Source: Clitoria ternatea
Taxonomy: Eukaryota; Streptophyta; Magnoliopsida; Fabales; Fabaceae
Assembly (NCBI GenBank): GCA_037962975.1
Contig: CM075670.1
Location: 80,727,501 to 80,791,500, forward strand
Length of the DNA stretch: 64,000 nt
Direction of reading: 5' to 3'
Under the pieces are notes generated by a model. The model was not told where the DNA came from. It saw only the letters and a list, made by a program, of their open reading frames with translations, and made no database searches. How positions within the stretch are numbered: position 1 is the stretch's first letter; the number at the start of each line of letters is the position of its first letter. The position numbers were made by a program, and so were the translations under genes. Shown in pieces: positions 31,312 through 43,849 of the stretch.

Positions 31312-33742
31312 TGTAACATCCCAATTTTTATGATTTTTAGAAAAATAATTTATTAAGGATTAAAGAAGAATTTCCAAATGAAATTCCAAGTGAATGATGT
31401 CCGAAACAAGACTTGTCGAGTGAAAATGGATGAGAATCCGAGTGAAGGAAGGATAATATAATTCCAAGTGTAGGAAAGTTGAGATACTTTTGAGTAAAAG
31501 GTAAGTTAAGATGTTTCCGAGTGAAACATGATCGAGAGAGCCATTTCCGAGTGAGGAAAAGCTCTGTCTGAATGAGACGCTTTTGAGTGAGGCAAAACCG
31601 AGTAAAATGCCTCCGAGTGACTTGTCTCTGAGTGAAATGATTCCGAATAGAGAAGCTTAAACTTGAATAAGTACTTCTCAGGCTGAGACATTTTCGAATA
31701 GAGATCGAGTGGAGTATCTCTGAGTCGTGTGACTTTCCAAGTGAAGTGTCTCTGAGTATGACACTTCCGAGTGGAATCATAACGAGTGAGTCTTTTCTAG
31801 GAAGAGTATTTCTGGATAAAAGAAAGACTTTAATTCCGAATAAATGTGTTTCTGAGTGAATAGTTTCGAGGAGAGTAAATTCATTTAATTCGTGCTAGGA
31901 TCAATCTTTGGAGTTTTTGAGAGCTTGTGCTCGGATTCGTTTTCAAGATAGCCTTTGACCCTGAGTAATCCTTTCAAGTGGAATGATTTTCGAGAGAGGA
32001 TTGTTCTCAAACTCCGAGTGAGCTTTTGTTTGGAAGAGTTCCGAGTGACATAAATAAAGGCTTGACTCGGGAAGAGGTATAACCGAGTGAGATATGTCTA
32101 ATTGATGTATTTCCAAATAAGACATTTCTGAGTGGGTCATTTTCGAGGAAGGGAAGCTGAGTGTTTCATGAGATGAAACCATTCCGAGTGAATAACCTCC
32201 GAATGAAGGAATTCTGAACGAACAAAGGCTTTCTTCGAGTGGGAATACGCTGAAACCGAGTTAGAATTAATAACTATTTTAAGTTTTCCACGTCATTCTG
32301 TTCTTCTATATTCTAGCAGGTTCACTTTTCAGATATTTTCTAAGTATGAGACCCTCTTTGATGTTCTGTCCCCTTTTTCATTAAATATATTATTCCTTTC
32401 ATTATCATTAAAGCTACGTGTGTCAGAATTCTTCAATTCAAACATGTCTCTTCTGCATGAAATATATATAAATATTTCTATTGTTGGATTAGTGAAGGAC
32501 TTTTGAAATTGAAATCATCATCAATAATCCTTTCTTTCCAAACTTTACTGGAAACCAACGAACAAAGAAGAAAGTTAAATCTTCATCTCTTATCTTTACG
32601 AAGAAAGCTTGGGACTGGTACAAAACTGCAATTCCAGTCGGAATTCTTGAGCAGTGACTTAGTTATAGCTACTGGAACTCTTATTTCCAGGTAGAGGGAG
32701 CGTTACATTTCAAATGAATGGTTTATGAATGGATTTGGGGTGTTATTGTTATGATACATATGATATGTAAATGAATTATTGTGTGAGACCCCGATTATAT
32801 GATGTTTTATATTTTTATATTTCCATTCATATTGATGTGTTGATTATATATATATATATGACTGATGACGATGATATAAAATATATTCATGAACTCTTCA
32901 TGATATATAACTGCATGCCATACTTGTTATACCGAGTGGTTTATTGATGAATGATAATTATTTGGCATAATATGTGAATTCAGACGCATACAGGACTGCA
33001 GGGGGCCTGTGATGTCAGCCCAATGGGCGGCCTGATGATTGGCACAGACCCTGTGGTGGTTTCTTTGAATACCACAGACGCCTTTGATTTAGACTCAAGG
33101 CCGGCCCATAACACTGAGTTGTGTTACCGTTATCACTAAGAGTGACCGGTGTTACATTATGGGCGAATGCATTTTGGTACCTGTAAAACGGCCGGATCAG
33201 CTGAGAGCTGAGTTATGGCTCGGGGAGCCAGTGTTGCAACACAAATTAAAAGACTTAATAATGGATCCATTTGAATGAGCATATGTATGCATCGGTGTTG
33301 TTATTGCGAACAACATGAGTATATGATTACTGTAAATGAACATGTGATGATATATGTGATCGGTTATGTTTTATAAATAGTTATGAATTGGTCTTTTAAT
33401 CCGATTCAATAACTATTATTTAATATGTTTATGCTCACCCCTACTGGTGTTATTTTTACAGTGGATGTAGGTCACAGTGATGATATGTGAAGCCACTCAA
33501 CTACTCGGAAGCCTTGGCCGGCTCCTGTGTATACCGACTGTTGTATTTATTTGTGTATTTAAATGAGTCGGTTGGATTGATGTAAAACCGATTGTATTTT
33601 TAAATGAGCCGGTCGGATTCATGTAAACTGATATTGTTATTGTTGAATCCGAATTCTGTTTTAGAAATTTAGAATTATTTGTGAAAATTTTATTTGATTT
33701 ATTGAAGTTTATTTAAAAAAAAATTTAATTAAGAACATTATA
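31312..33742 (+). mobile_element. Plus-strand Tekay-like solo LTR (2431 bp)
   Basis: Starts TGTAACATCCC and ends AAGAACATTATA, flanked by AGGAA at 31307-31311 and 33743-33747. Removing it restores the GAGGAAGCTGCTCAAGCC sequence seen in element B (about 48000). It lacks gag and pol and shares the CCGAGTGA array and the conserved GC-rich block. Confidence 0.93.
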
Positions 33743-35737
33743 AGGAAGCTGCTCAAGCCAACGACTTGGTTCAGAGTAAGTGCCTACTTGGAAATACTAT
33801 TATTGATGTGGTGTTTGACTCGGGTACAACTCACTTGTTTATTTCCAATGATTGTGTGATACGAATGAGATTACCTGTAATTTCTATGAATCGGCCCTTA
33901 AATGTATCTAATCCGACTGGTGCTTAATTATGGACTTCCATGATGTATGAAAATGTATCCTTCACTCTCAGTGATAGGAATTTTGTTGCTGATTTGATAT
34001 GTCTACCTTTGAGAGGTCTTGACATGGTTCTCGGTATGGATTGGCTCTCGGCCAATAGAGTCCTAGTTGACTGTTGGAATCGGCAAGTGATTTTTCCTAA
34101 TCAGAAAGCTGATGATTACGAAATTCAAGGTATATCTCAACTATTAATGTTATTCTATATGACTGAGGGAAGGAATGAGCCTAAAATCTGAGACATTCCT
34201 GTTGTTTGTGACTTTCCCGAGTTGTTCCCGGAGGACGTACCTGGTGTTCCTCCTAATAGAGAAATCGAGTTCTCTATTGATTTAATCCCTGCAGCTGAGC
34301 CAGTCTCCAGAGCCCCTTATAGAATGTCTCCGATTGAGCTAGCCGAATTAAAAAAGCAAGTTGATGAGTTACTTGAAAAACAATTTATCCGACCGAGAGT
34401 ATCACCGTGGGGTGCTCAGGTGTTACTCGTCAAGAAAAAGGATGGTAGCATGCGGTTATGTGTTGATTACCGACAATTGAATAAGCTGACCATCAAGAAT
34501 AAATACCCATTGCCCAGAATTAACGACTTAATTGATCAGCTACGTGGTGCATCGGTCTTTCCAAAATTGACTTATGATCGGGATACCGCCAGATCCGAGT
34601 GAAAGCTACCGATATTCCTAAGACGGCATTCAGGACCCGGTATGGTCATTATGAATATATGGTGATACCGTTCGGAGTTACTAATGCTCCGGCTGTGTTC
34701 ATGATTTATATGAACAACATTTTTCATTCTTACTTGGATCGGTTTGTGGTGGTATTTATTGATGATATATTGATTTATTCTAAGTCTTATGAGGAGCATG
34801 AAGAGCATCTCCGATCGGTACTTCAAGTGTTAAAGGAGAAACAACTATTTGCCAAATTGTCTAAATGTGAATTCTGGATGGAGAAGATTCAATTCCTGGG
34901 TCATGTCATTTCCAAGGAGGGTGTCTCGGTAGATCCTTCAAAGATCGAGGCTGTAAAGACTTGGGAGAGACCTAAGTCGGTCACTGAGGTCAGAAGTTTT
35001 ATGGGTTTAGTCGGTTATTATTAGAGATTCATTGAAGGATTCTCCAAAATCGCCTTGCCACTGACCAAGCTAACCCGGAAGAATGCTCCTTTTATGTGGT
35101 CTTCCGAATGTGAACAGAGTTTTCAAGAATTAAAGACCCGACTGACTTCTACTCCTATGTTGGCATTACCGAATCTGCAGGAGAGCTTTGTGGTCTACTG
35201 TGATGCATCCGGACTCGGCTTAGGATGTGTATTGATACAAAATGGCCGAGTGATTACATACGCTTTGTGTCAATTACGACCACACAAGTAAAATTATCCT
35301 ACTCATGATCTGGAGTTAGCAGCAGTGGTCTTTACACTGAAAATTTAGAGGCACTATCTTTATGGCTCTAAGTTTGAAGTGTATAGTGGCCATAAAAGCC
35401 TAAAATATTTGTTCGACCAAAAGGAGTTGAATATGAGACAAAGAAGGTGGATAGAATTTTTGAAGGATTATGATTTCGACTTAAAATACCACCCGGGAAA
35501 GGCAAATGTTGTAGCCGATGCCTTGAGTCGGAAGTCCATCCATATGGCAGCAATGATGATTAAAGAAATGGAGTTACTCGAACAATTCCGAGACATGAAC
35601 CTGCAAGTGGATGCCACTTCACCCAGAAAAGTAACACTCGGTACATTGAAAATAGCTAATGAATTTTTTAAGATTGTTTATGTACAGCAGATGTCAGATT
35701 CTTATTTAGCCGAGATGAAAGAAACTCAGGCTAAAGG
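33743..35737 (+). pseudogene. Protease, RT and RNase H of element A
   Basis: Protease active site VVFDSGTTH near 33820. RT has YRQLNKLTIKNKYPLPR and the catalytic VFIDDILIYS near 34755. RNase H has VYCDASGLGLG near 35200 and the HPGKANVVADALSRK end. Compared with element B, one base is missing near 34558 (frameshift), and stops occur near 34190, 35022, 35290 and 35347. Interrupted at 35738 by the Athila-like element. Confidence 0.9.
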
Positions 35738-37306
35738 TGTTAACCCGGCGATAGCGTCTGATCCGTTCGTTTCCACCACCGGGTTGTTAATTGGCAAGCG
35801 CACCAATCATTTGTAGTTTTCAAAATTTAGATATCGTTCCACTAGGATTGAAAGTCCAATAACAACAGTAATTTTCTATTTACTATGGTAAATGTGAAGA
35901 AAGTTATGGACAAAAGAATGATTTATATACAATTTATACAATATTCACAAGATAGCATGGTTGAGTTGTTCATGAGATAAAAAGAAAATAAAAATCTATC
36001 TAAAAAGTTGAGTTGCAATCTAGAATAGGTAAGATACTTGAGATAAACACAGATAAACAAATTATGTTGGAAATTGGATCCCTAATCTAGAATAACAATG
36101 AGGAACTCAAGACATGCATATTTAATCATCAAGTTTCATGTCATTGCAGCTTAAAATCATTATAACCGATCCCTCGTGATATAAATTCTAAGAATTCACC
36201 GTAAAGTCCGATCCCTCGTGAGCTTTCTCAGTAAAAACTTGCATTAAGACCTGGCCTTATGGCAACAATGGTTAATAACCCCTATAGAATTGAGATACCA
36301 AGGGTATTCCAACTTTTACTTTCGCCAAAACAAGTTTTAATACGGCATGAATAATCATTCTCCCATTTGACATTCATACTAATAAAACAAGTTTCAATAC
36401 ACATGAAAATCATTCTCCCGTTTGACGTTCATATTAATAAAAGATTGAAATACTAACATGGACTTGAATCATAAACATGTAGAGGTCGAATTCACAACAT
36501 TATACTCAATAGATTAGTTCACCAATTCCAACATAAACAAATTAGTTACACATGGTGAAAGTAAAGACAACACTTACAGAGTTTGACATTACGAAGACGA
36601 TGGAAACTTCACGATACAACGATCACAATACACCAAAACACACTAAAGTATCTAGAAAACTATTCTAGAACTACAACTCACAAAAGAAGTACTCAAAGTC
36701 GAGCACAAAGAGAGAAAAGAAGAGAAGTGAATGAGAATGGGATGTTTTGAATGGTGTTGGATGGCCCTATTTATAGGGCTGAGCAAGGGTGTTGACGCTA
36801 CGCGTCAGTGTGACGCTACGCGTCAAGCCCCTGACTCAGCTTCCATTAAACAGCTGATAATGGCCACTTCAAATTATTAAATTTAATCATGCCTGGCCAC
36901 TTGGACGTGTTTCCACTGTATTTTGGCCATTTGTGCTTAGTGGGGTGACCCTTGGTGCTGAGTGGGGTGACCATTATTGGGTCAAAGCTGAGTGCTTGGC
37001 TAAGTTGGATGTGGAGTCCACGCAGCACTGACGCCACGTGTGGCTGTGACGCGTAATGTCAGCATCAAAATTCAGAGTCCACGCTACGCGTGGGATTGAT
37101 GCTACGCGTCAGATCTTCTAGTATAATTTTCTCTTGAATTCTTTACTTTTTCACTGCAAAACTAGAGAAAATTGATCAAAGGCAGATTATTTCCAACAAC
37201 ATCTATTTATTGAATTAAAACCTAATTTTCTAACAAATTAACCAAATTTTTATTTATTTTTATGAAATTTTTATTAAAAGATTTATTGTAATTTTGAGGA
37301 CTAACA
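35738..37306 (-). repeat. 3' LTR of the gag-protease element (1569 bp)
   Basis: Minus-strand ends TGTTAGTCC and GGGTTAACA. TATAAATA at 36768-36775. GCTACGCGT palindromes between about 36790 and 37120. Confidence 0.93.
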
Positions 37307-37325
37307 AATACCCCCAACTTGAGAC
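37307..37325 (-). other. Polypurine tract of the gag-protease element
   Basis: The minus strand reads AAGTTGGGGGTATT next to the 3' LTR, a purine-rich start site for second-strand synthesis. Confidence 0.6.
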
Positions 37326-38554
37326 ATTGCTCGTCCTCGAGCAAGAGAGAAAAAATAAAAAAATAAAAATTTGAAATCAAATTTTTGAGTTAGTCCGAGA
37401 ATTTTCCATAAAAAGTAATTACATAATTTACCATTTTGAAATAATCAATTATAGACATCTAATATAACAAAGGTTTAATGATAAAATTCTTTACAATATT
37501 TTATTAACATACCAAGCATAATTTCAGGCTTACCTCTCCAAGTGTTTATCTCAATGCAATTGGTAACCTGTTTCACTCAATCAATCATAAAATCAAATGA
37601 ATTTAATTTTGATTTTCATCTAATCAATGGTTAGTTATACAGAGTTAATTCAGAAATCACAAGGTCTTTTCAGGGGTTGTAATGAGGCTTGGCTTACAAG
37701 AATCAATGGTTTTTCTTGGAATTCAAAAACCTGAAATCATAAAAGAGCATTTTATAATTTTTAGGCTTTCTCTTAGCCCAAACTTCTCATTTTCTTTTAT
37801 TGGTGAAAAATAAATACCCCCAACTTGATTCTTTTCACTATTTTTAACTTTTCTTTTTCATACTTTATTTTCTTTTGAAAAGAATCAAGTTGCTTATTTT
37901 CATTCCCCATTTTTGTAAGAACACTAAAGATATTTTTCATTTATTTCAACTGCTCTTTTAATTAATCAAGTATAGGGAACGATTATAACAGATTTAGGTT
38001 TTAAGGGTACCAAAGAATTTATTTTAGGCTCAAATTGGCTTTCAAAGGATAAAATAATTTTTACCAAGGTAAGCTGTTTGGCCCAAGGTTTCTTTTCACC
38101 AATAAATGTGCCTTGATCATTTTCCTGAATTCTCTGTACAATAACACAAATCAAAGATTAAAACAAAATCAATTTGAATAAAGTTATGTTGATTAAACCC
38201 TCAAGTGTTTAACAAGATCTCTCAACTCACTGGTTTTTTTTTTGAAATTTGCTTGATAGTTAATAAACTTATTGTAATTAAATTTATCAAAATTCCTAAG
38301 TTATAAAAGAATTAATAATTGATTTTACAAAATTGGTTTTATTATGTAAAAATGTTAAGTGAATAAATTAACTTTCTAACAAAAATTTGATTATTTATTG
38401 AAAAATTTATTATTGGATTTTTCATGCAAAAACATAATTACGCAAGATTAAACACACCACATAATAAAAGACAAAATATAATCTAAAATAATATCAATGT
38501 AAACAAGGAACTAACAATAAAAATGTATGTAAAAAGGTGCAAAAGATAACACCA
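37326..38554. other. Non-coding interior of the gag-protease element
   Basis: AT-rich, no frame of note. At this point a complete Athila copy would be in its region between pol and the 3' LTR. Confidence 0.6.
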
Positions 38555-38815
38555 TCAATCCTCCATCTGGTCATCATCCTGCAGCTCAGGATAGTCTCCA
38601 GCACTAAGATCCAATACTCTCTCCCATATCAGCTTTTGGCCCTTAATCTGATGAAACCGGGCCCATTTCGCGTCAATGCAAAATCTCATAGGATCCCTCG
38701 GTCCTAACACCTCCTGTCCCTAAAGATCAGGATCCTCAAAAGTAGTATCGGTGTCAGTGGCCCTTCTTTGTCTTTTAGAAGGACCAGTGGTACGGATGGA
38801 TTTCTTCGGAGCCAT
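38555..38815 (-). pseudogene. Short Athila-type accessory ORF remnant, 86 codons with one TAG
   Basis: ATG at 38815 (MAPKKSIRTTGPSKRQRR), a TAG at 38720-38722, then FCIDAKWARFHQIKGQKLIWERVLDL and an acidic end before TGA at 38555. The basic start and the middle block resemble the extra, env-position or ORF1-type protein found in many plant Athila elements. This is from memory of the family and only moderately certain. Confidence 0.5.
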
Positions 38816-39284
38816 CTACAAAAAGTAAAAATTTTAAAATTAAACACACATTGAATTAAAAAGTAAATCACACTTTAACAATCATATACAATCAACCAAA
38901 TATTTACACAAAATTTAAAACATAAATATTTTTGGTTTTTCTAAGGATAAAAATTTACACAAAATAGACATGTAATTCACAAAATTCAAAACAACATATT
39001 TTTGTATTTTTGTGATTTATAAAGAAAATTAATATGCATATTTTTGGATTTTTAACAATAAAACAAAAATTCACACAAAATAATATGCATAAAAAAAATT
39101 TTATTTTTAATTTTTATTAATGCAAGAAAGTATAACAAATACTAAATAAGAAAATTATTAATTTAAAAGAAAACAACGAACAAACTTAAAATAGGCATAC
39201 TGGACTGATTTATTAAAAACAAAAAATAAATATATACATGAAACAGTATACATCACTCAAAATTTAACAAAATTAAAAACAGAG

Positions 39285-39830
39285 GCTGACGCTACGCGTC
39301 AGCCTGTTCTGCCCACGCTACGCGCCAATGGAACGCTACGCGTGGGCTTTCAGTTCATCCTCACGCTACGCGTCAATGGGACGCTACGCGTGAGCTGCAC
39401 AAAACAGAAACAAAATCAGGGGTTGCACAACAGCAACCCCTTTCCAAACCATATTTAATTCAGTCAGTAAGCAATTTCCAATGGTCATCTAATTCTAACC
39501 CTAACCACATGCAATTCTAAGATTTGAAAATTAAAATCAAACTAAAGAGAAAGGATTAGAAAACTTACTTGTGATCCCTTGAGCAAATATGAGAAGGTTT
39601 GGAAGTGTTGAGAGAAAAAGAGGGTTTCGAATTTTTAAGGTTTTGAAAACTAAAGTGAGGCAGAGAGGAGGTTTTAGGTTTTAAAACCTAAGATGGGCCT
39701 CTCTGGTTCAGTTTTAGAAACTGAACATGGGCTCTGATGCTACGCGTAGTTGGGAAGCTACGCGTCCTGTTGAAAATTCAGAGTCCACGCTACGCGTCAC
39801 AGTGGCGCTACGCGTGGGCTTCTGTTTTTG
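39285..39830. repeat. Internal GCTACGCGT palindrome cluster of the gag-protease element
   Basis: CTGACGCTACGCGTCAG at 39286-39302, then CCACGCTACGCG near 39313, further copies to 39395, and a second group at about 39738-39820. The same motif fills this element's LTRs, so it occurs both in the LTRs and inside the element. Confidence 0.88.
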
Positions 39831-40022
39831 ATTTTTCAAAATTTTGATTTTCAAAAACCTTTTCTTTTGAGTTTTAAACCCCTTTTCTTTTAAAAACATA
39901 ATTCTAAAAATTTTTGTTTTGTTTTGTTTTTTTGTTAAAAATAATTGAAAATAACAAGAAAAGAATGGGTTGCCTCCCATTGAGAGCTAGATTTAATGTC
40001 TCCAGCCAAACACTACCTCTAA

Positions 40023-40778
40023 TTAATCAGGTGGTCTCCCAATATTTGTTGAGGAATCACCTGTCTTTTTCTTCCTCCTTCTTCTTCTCCAATGCTTGAT
40101 TACTTGTCTTTCATCATTCAAAGCATCGGTTAATTTAAAACAATTTAATTGATTGGGAAGAGATATACCTGGTTCGGTTGAAGGGTAAACTTTATCATTC
40201 ATCCTAAGATGTTCATGAGCACTGAAGTTTACCTCTTCTTCATAAACTTTGACTACAACCATACTTTGATCAACATCTACTCTTATCTTTGCAATCTTCA
40301 TGAAAGATCTTCCTAGGATCAGGGGGATCTCAGTATCCTCCTTCATATTCAGTACCACAAAGTCAACCCTGAAGTGGTACTTATCAACCTTTACCAATAC
40401 ATCTTCCACAATCCCAAAAGGCTTCTTGACAGAGTGATCTGTAAACTGTAAGTTCGTCTTCGCTTCTTTTAGCTCATATTCACCAATGCGCTTTATTAAA
40501 TCTAGGGGCATCAGATTGATGTTTGCCCCTAAATCTAACAAAGCATTCCTGATGTTGATATTTCCAATGGTTACAAGAATGGTGAAACTCCCCGGATCTT
40601 TACATTTTTCTGGAGTTATGATGGTAGTACAGTTTGTTTCTTGCTCTTCATTTATTGGTTCTTGCATATTTTTTTCTTTTTCATTTTTTTCTATTTTTTT
40701 AACTTTCTTTTTCTTCTTCTTCTTTCTTTTTCTCATTCTTTTCTTTACAATCAATTTCAACATTAGAAGAAACAGCAT
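40023..40778 (-). CDS. Protease-region ORF of the gag-protease element (251 codons)
   Basis: A basic, lysine-rich stretch comes first, then the retropepsin core with LLDLGANINLMPLDLIKRIG (D-L-G-A in place of D-S/T-G-A) and VPLILGRSFMKIA-like sequence (here EIPLILGRSFMKIA), then an acidic tail. It ends with PPD-stop about 2.7 kb before the 3' LTR without continuing into RT. The frame is uninterrupted over 756 bp. It lies in a different frame from gag and from the piece at 40944-40699, so it is probably not translated as intact gag-pro now. Confidence 0.7.
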   Translation of the reverse strand: MLFLLMLKLIVKKRMRKRKKKKKKKVKKIEKNEKEKNMQEPINEEQETNCTTIITPEKCKDPGSFTILVTIGNINIRNALLDLGANINLMPLDLIKRIGEYELKEAKTNLQFTDHSVKKPFGIVEDVLVKVDKYHFRVDFVVLNMKEDTEIPLILGRSFMKIAKIRVDVDQSMVVVKVYEEEVNFSAHEHLRMNDKVYPSTEPGISLPNQLNCFKLTDALNDERQVIKHWRRRRRKKKTGDSSTNIGRPPD

Positions 40779-41259
40779 TACATTGTTCCCTTGGGTTTTG
40801 AGTGTTTACAGTAAACCCAGAACTTTTCAATTCAGCTATTTCCTTTGCAAGCTGACCCATTTGTATGTCTGATGCTTTTCGGGCAGCTTCATTTGTCTCC
40901 ATAAATTGTAATAACTGTTGGATAGATTCCTCAATCCTTGTCAATCTTGCATTGTCAATTTGTGATTGTTGTGGCTTAAATTGATTGTTAGGAGGTCTGT
41001 TGGAAGGTCCAGCATCTTGTCTCTAGCCAGAATTCTGATTCTGCCATCCCTGTTAAAAATTGTTAGGAAAAGAATTACCATAATTGAAAGGAAAGTTACC
41101 CAATGGTATTCTTTGATGGTTCAGAAAATTGGCTTGCTCTTGCTCATTTCCACAGTAACCACATGGTTGTTCTCCCATGTAGTGCATACATTGTTTAAGT
41201 TGAGGAGGGGGTGGTGATGTTACTTGAGCAATTTGGAGTTTCTCCAATTGCTTGCTCAT
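40699..41259 (-). pseudogene. Gag C-terminal part, frames broken
   Basis: 41259-41053 encodes the cysteine-rich CMHYMGEQPCGYCGNEQEQ block and ends at a stop. 40944-40699 carries a charged helix (MTRIEESIQQLLQFMETNEAARKAS) and an E/K-rich tail. It continues the gag at 42147-41287 with stops between. Confidence 0.75.
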
Positions 41260-41286
41260 AACTTTAATTTGTTGGGTCAGTAATTT

Positions 41287-42147
41287 TTACTGAGCTAATA
41301 CTGCATCATTCACTCCCAATTCGAGTATTCTTGGCTTCCTCTTTACATTACCTCTTTCATGTTTTGCTTGGCGGTCACTGATAGACATTGATTCCAATAT
41401 TTCAATTGCTTCCTCTACAGTTTTGTTCATTAAGGAACCACCTGCACAAGCATCTAACATCATCTTGAACTGAGGTAATAAACCATGGTAAACGATCCTT
41501 ACCTTTTCGGCATCATCCAGGTTGTGGTTTGGACATTTTCTCAAGAGTGCCTTGAATCGTTCCCATGTTTCCCCTAATGATTCATCATTATTTTGAGAAA
41601 AAGAATGTATGGCTGTCATGGCTTCAAAATATTTTGAAGGAGAATAAAATCTTTCCAAAAATTTTCTTTCAACATCGGACCAGTTTGCAAAACTACCTGG
41701 TGGGCAAGATTTAAACCATTCTTTAGCTTTACCAATCAATGAAAAAGGAAATAATCTCATGTAAACAGATTCTTCTTGATTGGGTTCAAAACCAATTGTG
41801 CTACATAACTCATAAAAAATAGTTAAATGTTCATATGGTTCTTCATGATTTAAACCAGCAAATTGATTATTTTGAATAATATTTAAAGTAGCAGGTTTAA
41901 TCTCCACTGGTACAACAGGTCCTTGAAACATTCCCGAAACTCGGGGTGGACCATTAATAGCAGCAAACTTTCCTAATGTTCTCCTTTCAGCAGCCATATT
42001 TGAATTTTCAAAAGTTTTAGAAGTAGAAGAAGATTTAGATTGTGTTTTAGATTTCAAAGACTTGATTTTCTTTACAAACCTTTCTATCTCAGGATCAAAA
42101 TAAATTTTACCTGCAGTAGATCGGGTTTGCATACACAAACTAGACAA
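41287..42147 (-). CDS. Gag capsid-region ORF of the gag-protease element (about 286 codons)
   Basis: The coding start is most likely MQTRSTAGKIYFDPEIERF, a few codons inside the open frame. A retrotransposon-gag core follows: EPYEHLTIFYELC, FSLIGKAKEWFKSCPPGSFANWSDVERKFLERFYSPSK (read in parts), and LLPQFKMMLDACAGG. It assembles the particle shell and packages RNA in active elements. The frame is open through the core and stops at 41287, where longer relatives continue. It is the best preserved Athila gag here. Confidence 0.8.
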   Translation of the reverse strand: MSSLCMQTRSTAGKIYFDPEIERFVKKIKSLKSKTQSKSSSTSKTFENSNMAAERRTLGKFAAINGPPRVSGMFQGPVVPVEIKPATLNIIQNNQFAGLNHEEPYEHLTIFYELCSTIGFEPNQEESVYMRLFPFSLIGKAKEWFKSCPPGSFANWSDVERKFLERFYSPSKYFEAMTAIHSFSQNNDESLGETWERFKALLRKCPNHNLDDAEKVRIVYHGLLPQFKMMLDACAGGSLMNKTVEEAIEILESMSISDRQAKHERGNVKRKPRILELGVNDAVLAQ

Positions 42148-42255
42148 AGAAAGTGAGTGTAAAAGTAAAAGTAAACAAAATAAAAAATTTAACTAAGGTA
42201 AAAAGAATATTTACCATGGTAATTAAAAATTTACTGTTTTACTGAAACAATTCAA

Positions 42256-42273
42256 TCCCCTGCGACAGCGCCA
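42256..42273 (-). other. Primer binding site, tRNA-Asp-like
   Basis: Minus-strand TGGCGCTGTCGCAGGGGA, 7 bp from the 5' LTR. Fifteen of 18 match the plant tRNA-Asp site, with different mismatches from the copy at 9209-9226. Confidence 0.75.
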
Positions 42274-42280
42274 GAAAACT

Positions 42281-43849
42281 TGTTAACCCGGCGATAGCGT
42301 CTGATCCGTTCGTTTCCACCACCGAGTTGTTAATTGGCAAGCGCACCAATCATTTGTAGTTTTCAAAATTTAGATATCGTTCCACTGGGATTGAAAGTCC
42401 AATAACAACAATAATTTTCTATTTACTATGGTAAATGTGAAGAAAGTTATGGACAAAAGAATGATTTATATATAATTTATACAATATTCACAAGATAGCA
42501 TGGTTGAGTTGTTCATGAGATAAAAAGAAAATAAAAATCTATCTAAAAAGTTGAGTTGCAATCTAGAATAGGTAAGTTACTTGAGATAAACACAGATAAA
42601 CAAATTATGTTGGAAATTGGATCCCTAATCTAGAATAACAATGAGGAACTCAAGACATGCATATTTAATCATCAAGCTTCATGTCATTGCAGCTTAAAAT
42701 CATTATAACCGATCCCTCGTGATATAAATTCTAAGAATTCACTGTAAAGTCCGATCCCTCGTGAGCTTTCTCAGTAAAAACTTGCATTAAGACCTGGCCT
42801 TATGGCAACAATGGTTAACAACCCCTATAGAATTGAGATACCAAGGGTATTCCAACTTTTACTTTTGTCAAAACAAGTTTTAATACGACATGAATAATCA
42901 TTCTCCCGTTTGACATTCATACTAATAAAACAAGTTTCAATACACATGAAAATCATTCTCCCGTTTGACGTTCATATTAATAAAAGATTGAAATACTAAC
43001 ATGGACTTGAATCATAAACATGCAGAGGTCGAATTCACAACATTATACTCAATAGATTAGTTCACCAATTCCAACATAAACAAATTAGTTACATATGGTG
43101 AAAGTAAAGACAACACTTACAGAGTTTGACATTACGAAGACGATGGAAACTTTACGATACAACGATCACAATACACCAAAACACACTCAAGTATCTAGAA
43201 AACTATTCTAGAACTATAACTCACAAAAGAAGTACTCAAAGTCGAGCACAAAGAGAGAAAAGAAGAGAAGTGAATGAGAATAGGATATTTTGAATGGTGT
43301 TGGATGGCCCTATTTATAGGGCTGAGCAAGGGTGCTGACGCTACGCGTCAGTGTGACGCTACGCGTCAAGCCCCTGACTGAGCTTCCATTAAACAGCTGA
43401 TAATGGCCACTTCAAATTATTAAATTTGATCATGCCTGGCCACTTGGACGTGTTTCCACTGTATTTTGGCCATTTGTGCTTAGTGGGGTGACCCTTGGTG
43501 CTGAGTGGGGTGACCATTATTGGGTCAAAGCTGAGTGCTTGGCCAAGTTGGATATGGAGTCCACGCAGCACTGACGCTACGCGTGGCTGTGACACGTAGC
43601 GTCAGCATCAAAATTCAAAGTCCACGCTACGCGTGGGATTGATGCTACGCGTCAGATCTTCCAGTATAATTTTCTCTTGAATTCTTTACTTTTTCACTGT
43701 AAAACTAGAGAAAATTGATCAAGGGCAGATTATTTCCAACAACATCTATTTATTGAATTAAAACCTAATTTTCTAACAAATTAACCAAATTTTTATTTAT
43801 TTTTATGAAATTTTTATTAAAAGATTTATTGTAAATTTGAGGACTAACA
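42281..43849 (-). repeat. 5' LTR of the gag-protease element (1569 bp)
   Basis: Same length as its partner with only scattered single-base differences by eye. TATAAATA at 43311-43318 and palindromes at about 43338-43655. Confidence 0.93.

Larger units (their letters stand above)
35738..43849 (-). mobile_element. Non-autonomous Athila-like element with gag and protease only
   Basis: Two LTRs of equal length (1569 bp: 35738-37306 and 42281-43849) with target duplication AAAGG at 35733-35737 and 43850-43854. The 4974-bp interior, read on the minus strand, has a tRNA-Asp-like primer site, gag, protease, about 2.5 kb of non-coding DNA with a short ORF remnant and palindromes, and a polypurine tract. 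I find no RT, RNase H or integrase motif. It must have been mobilised by enzymes from another element, plausibly a relative of the copy at 1-10753. Confidence 0.92.
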
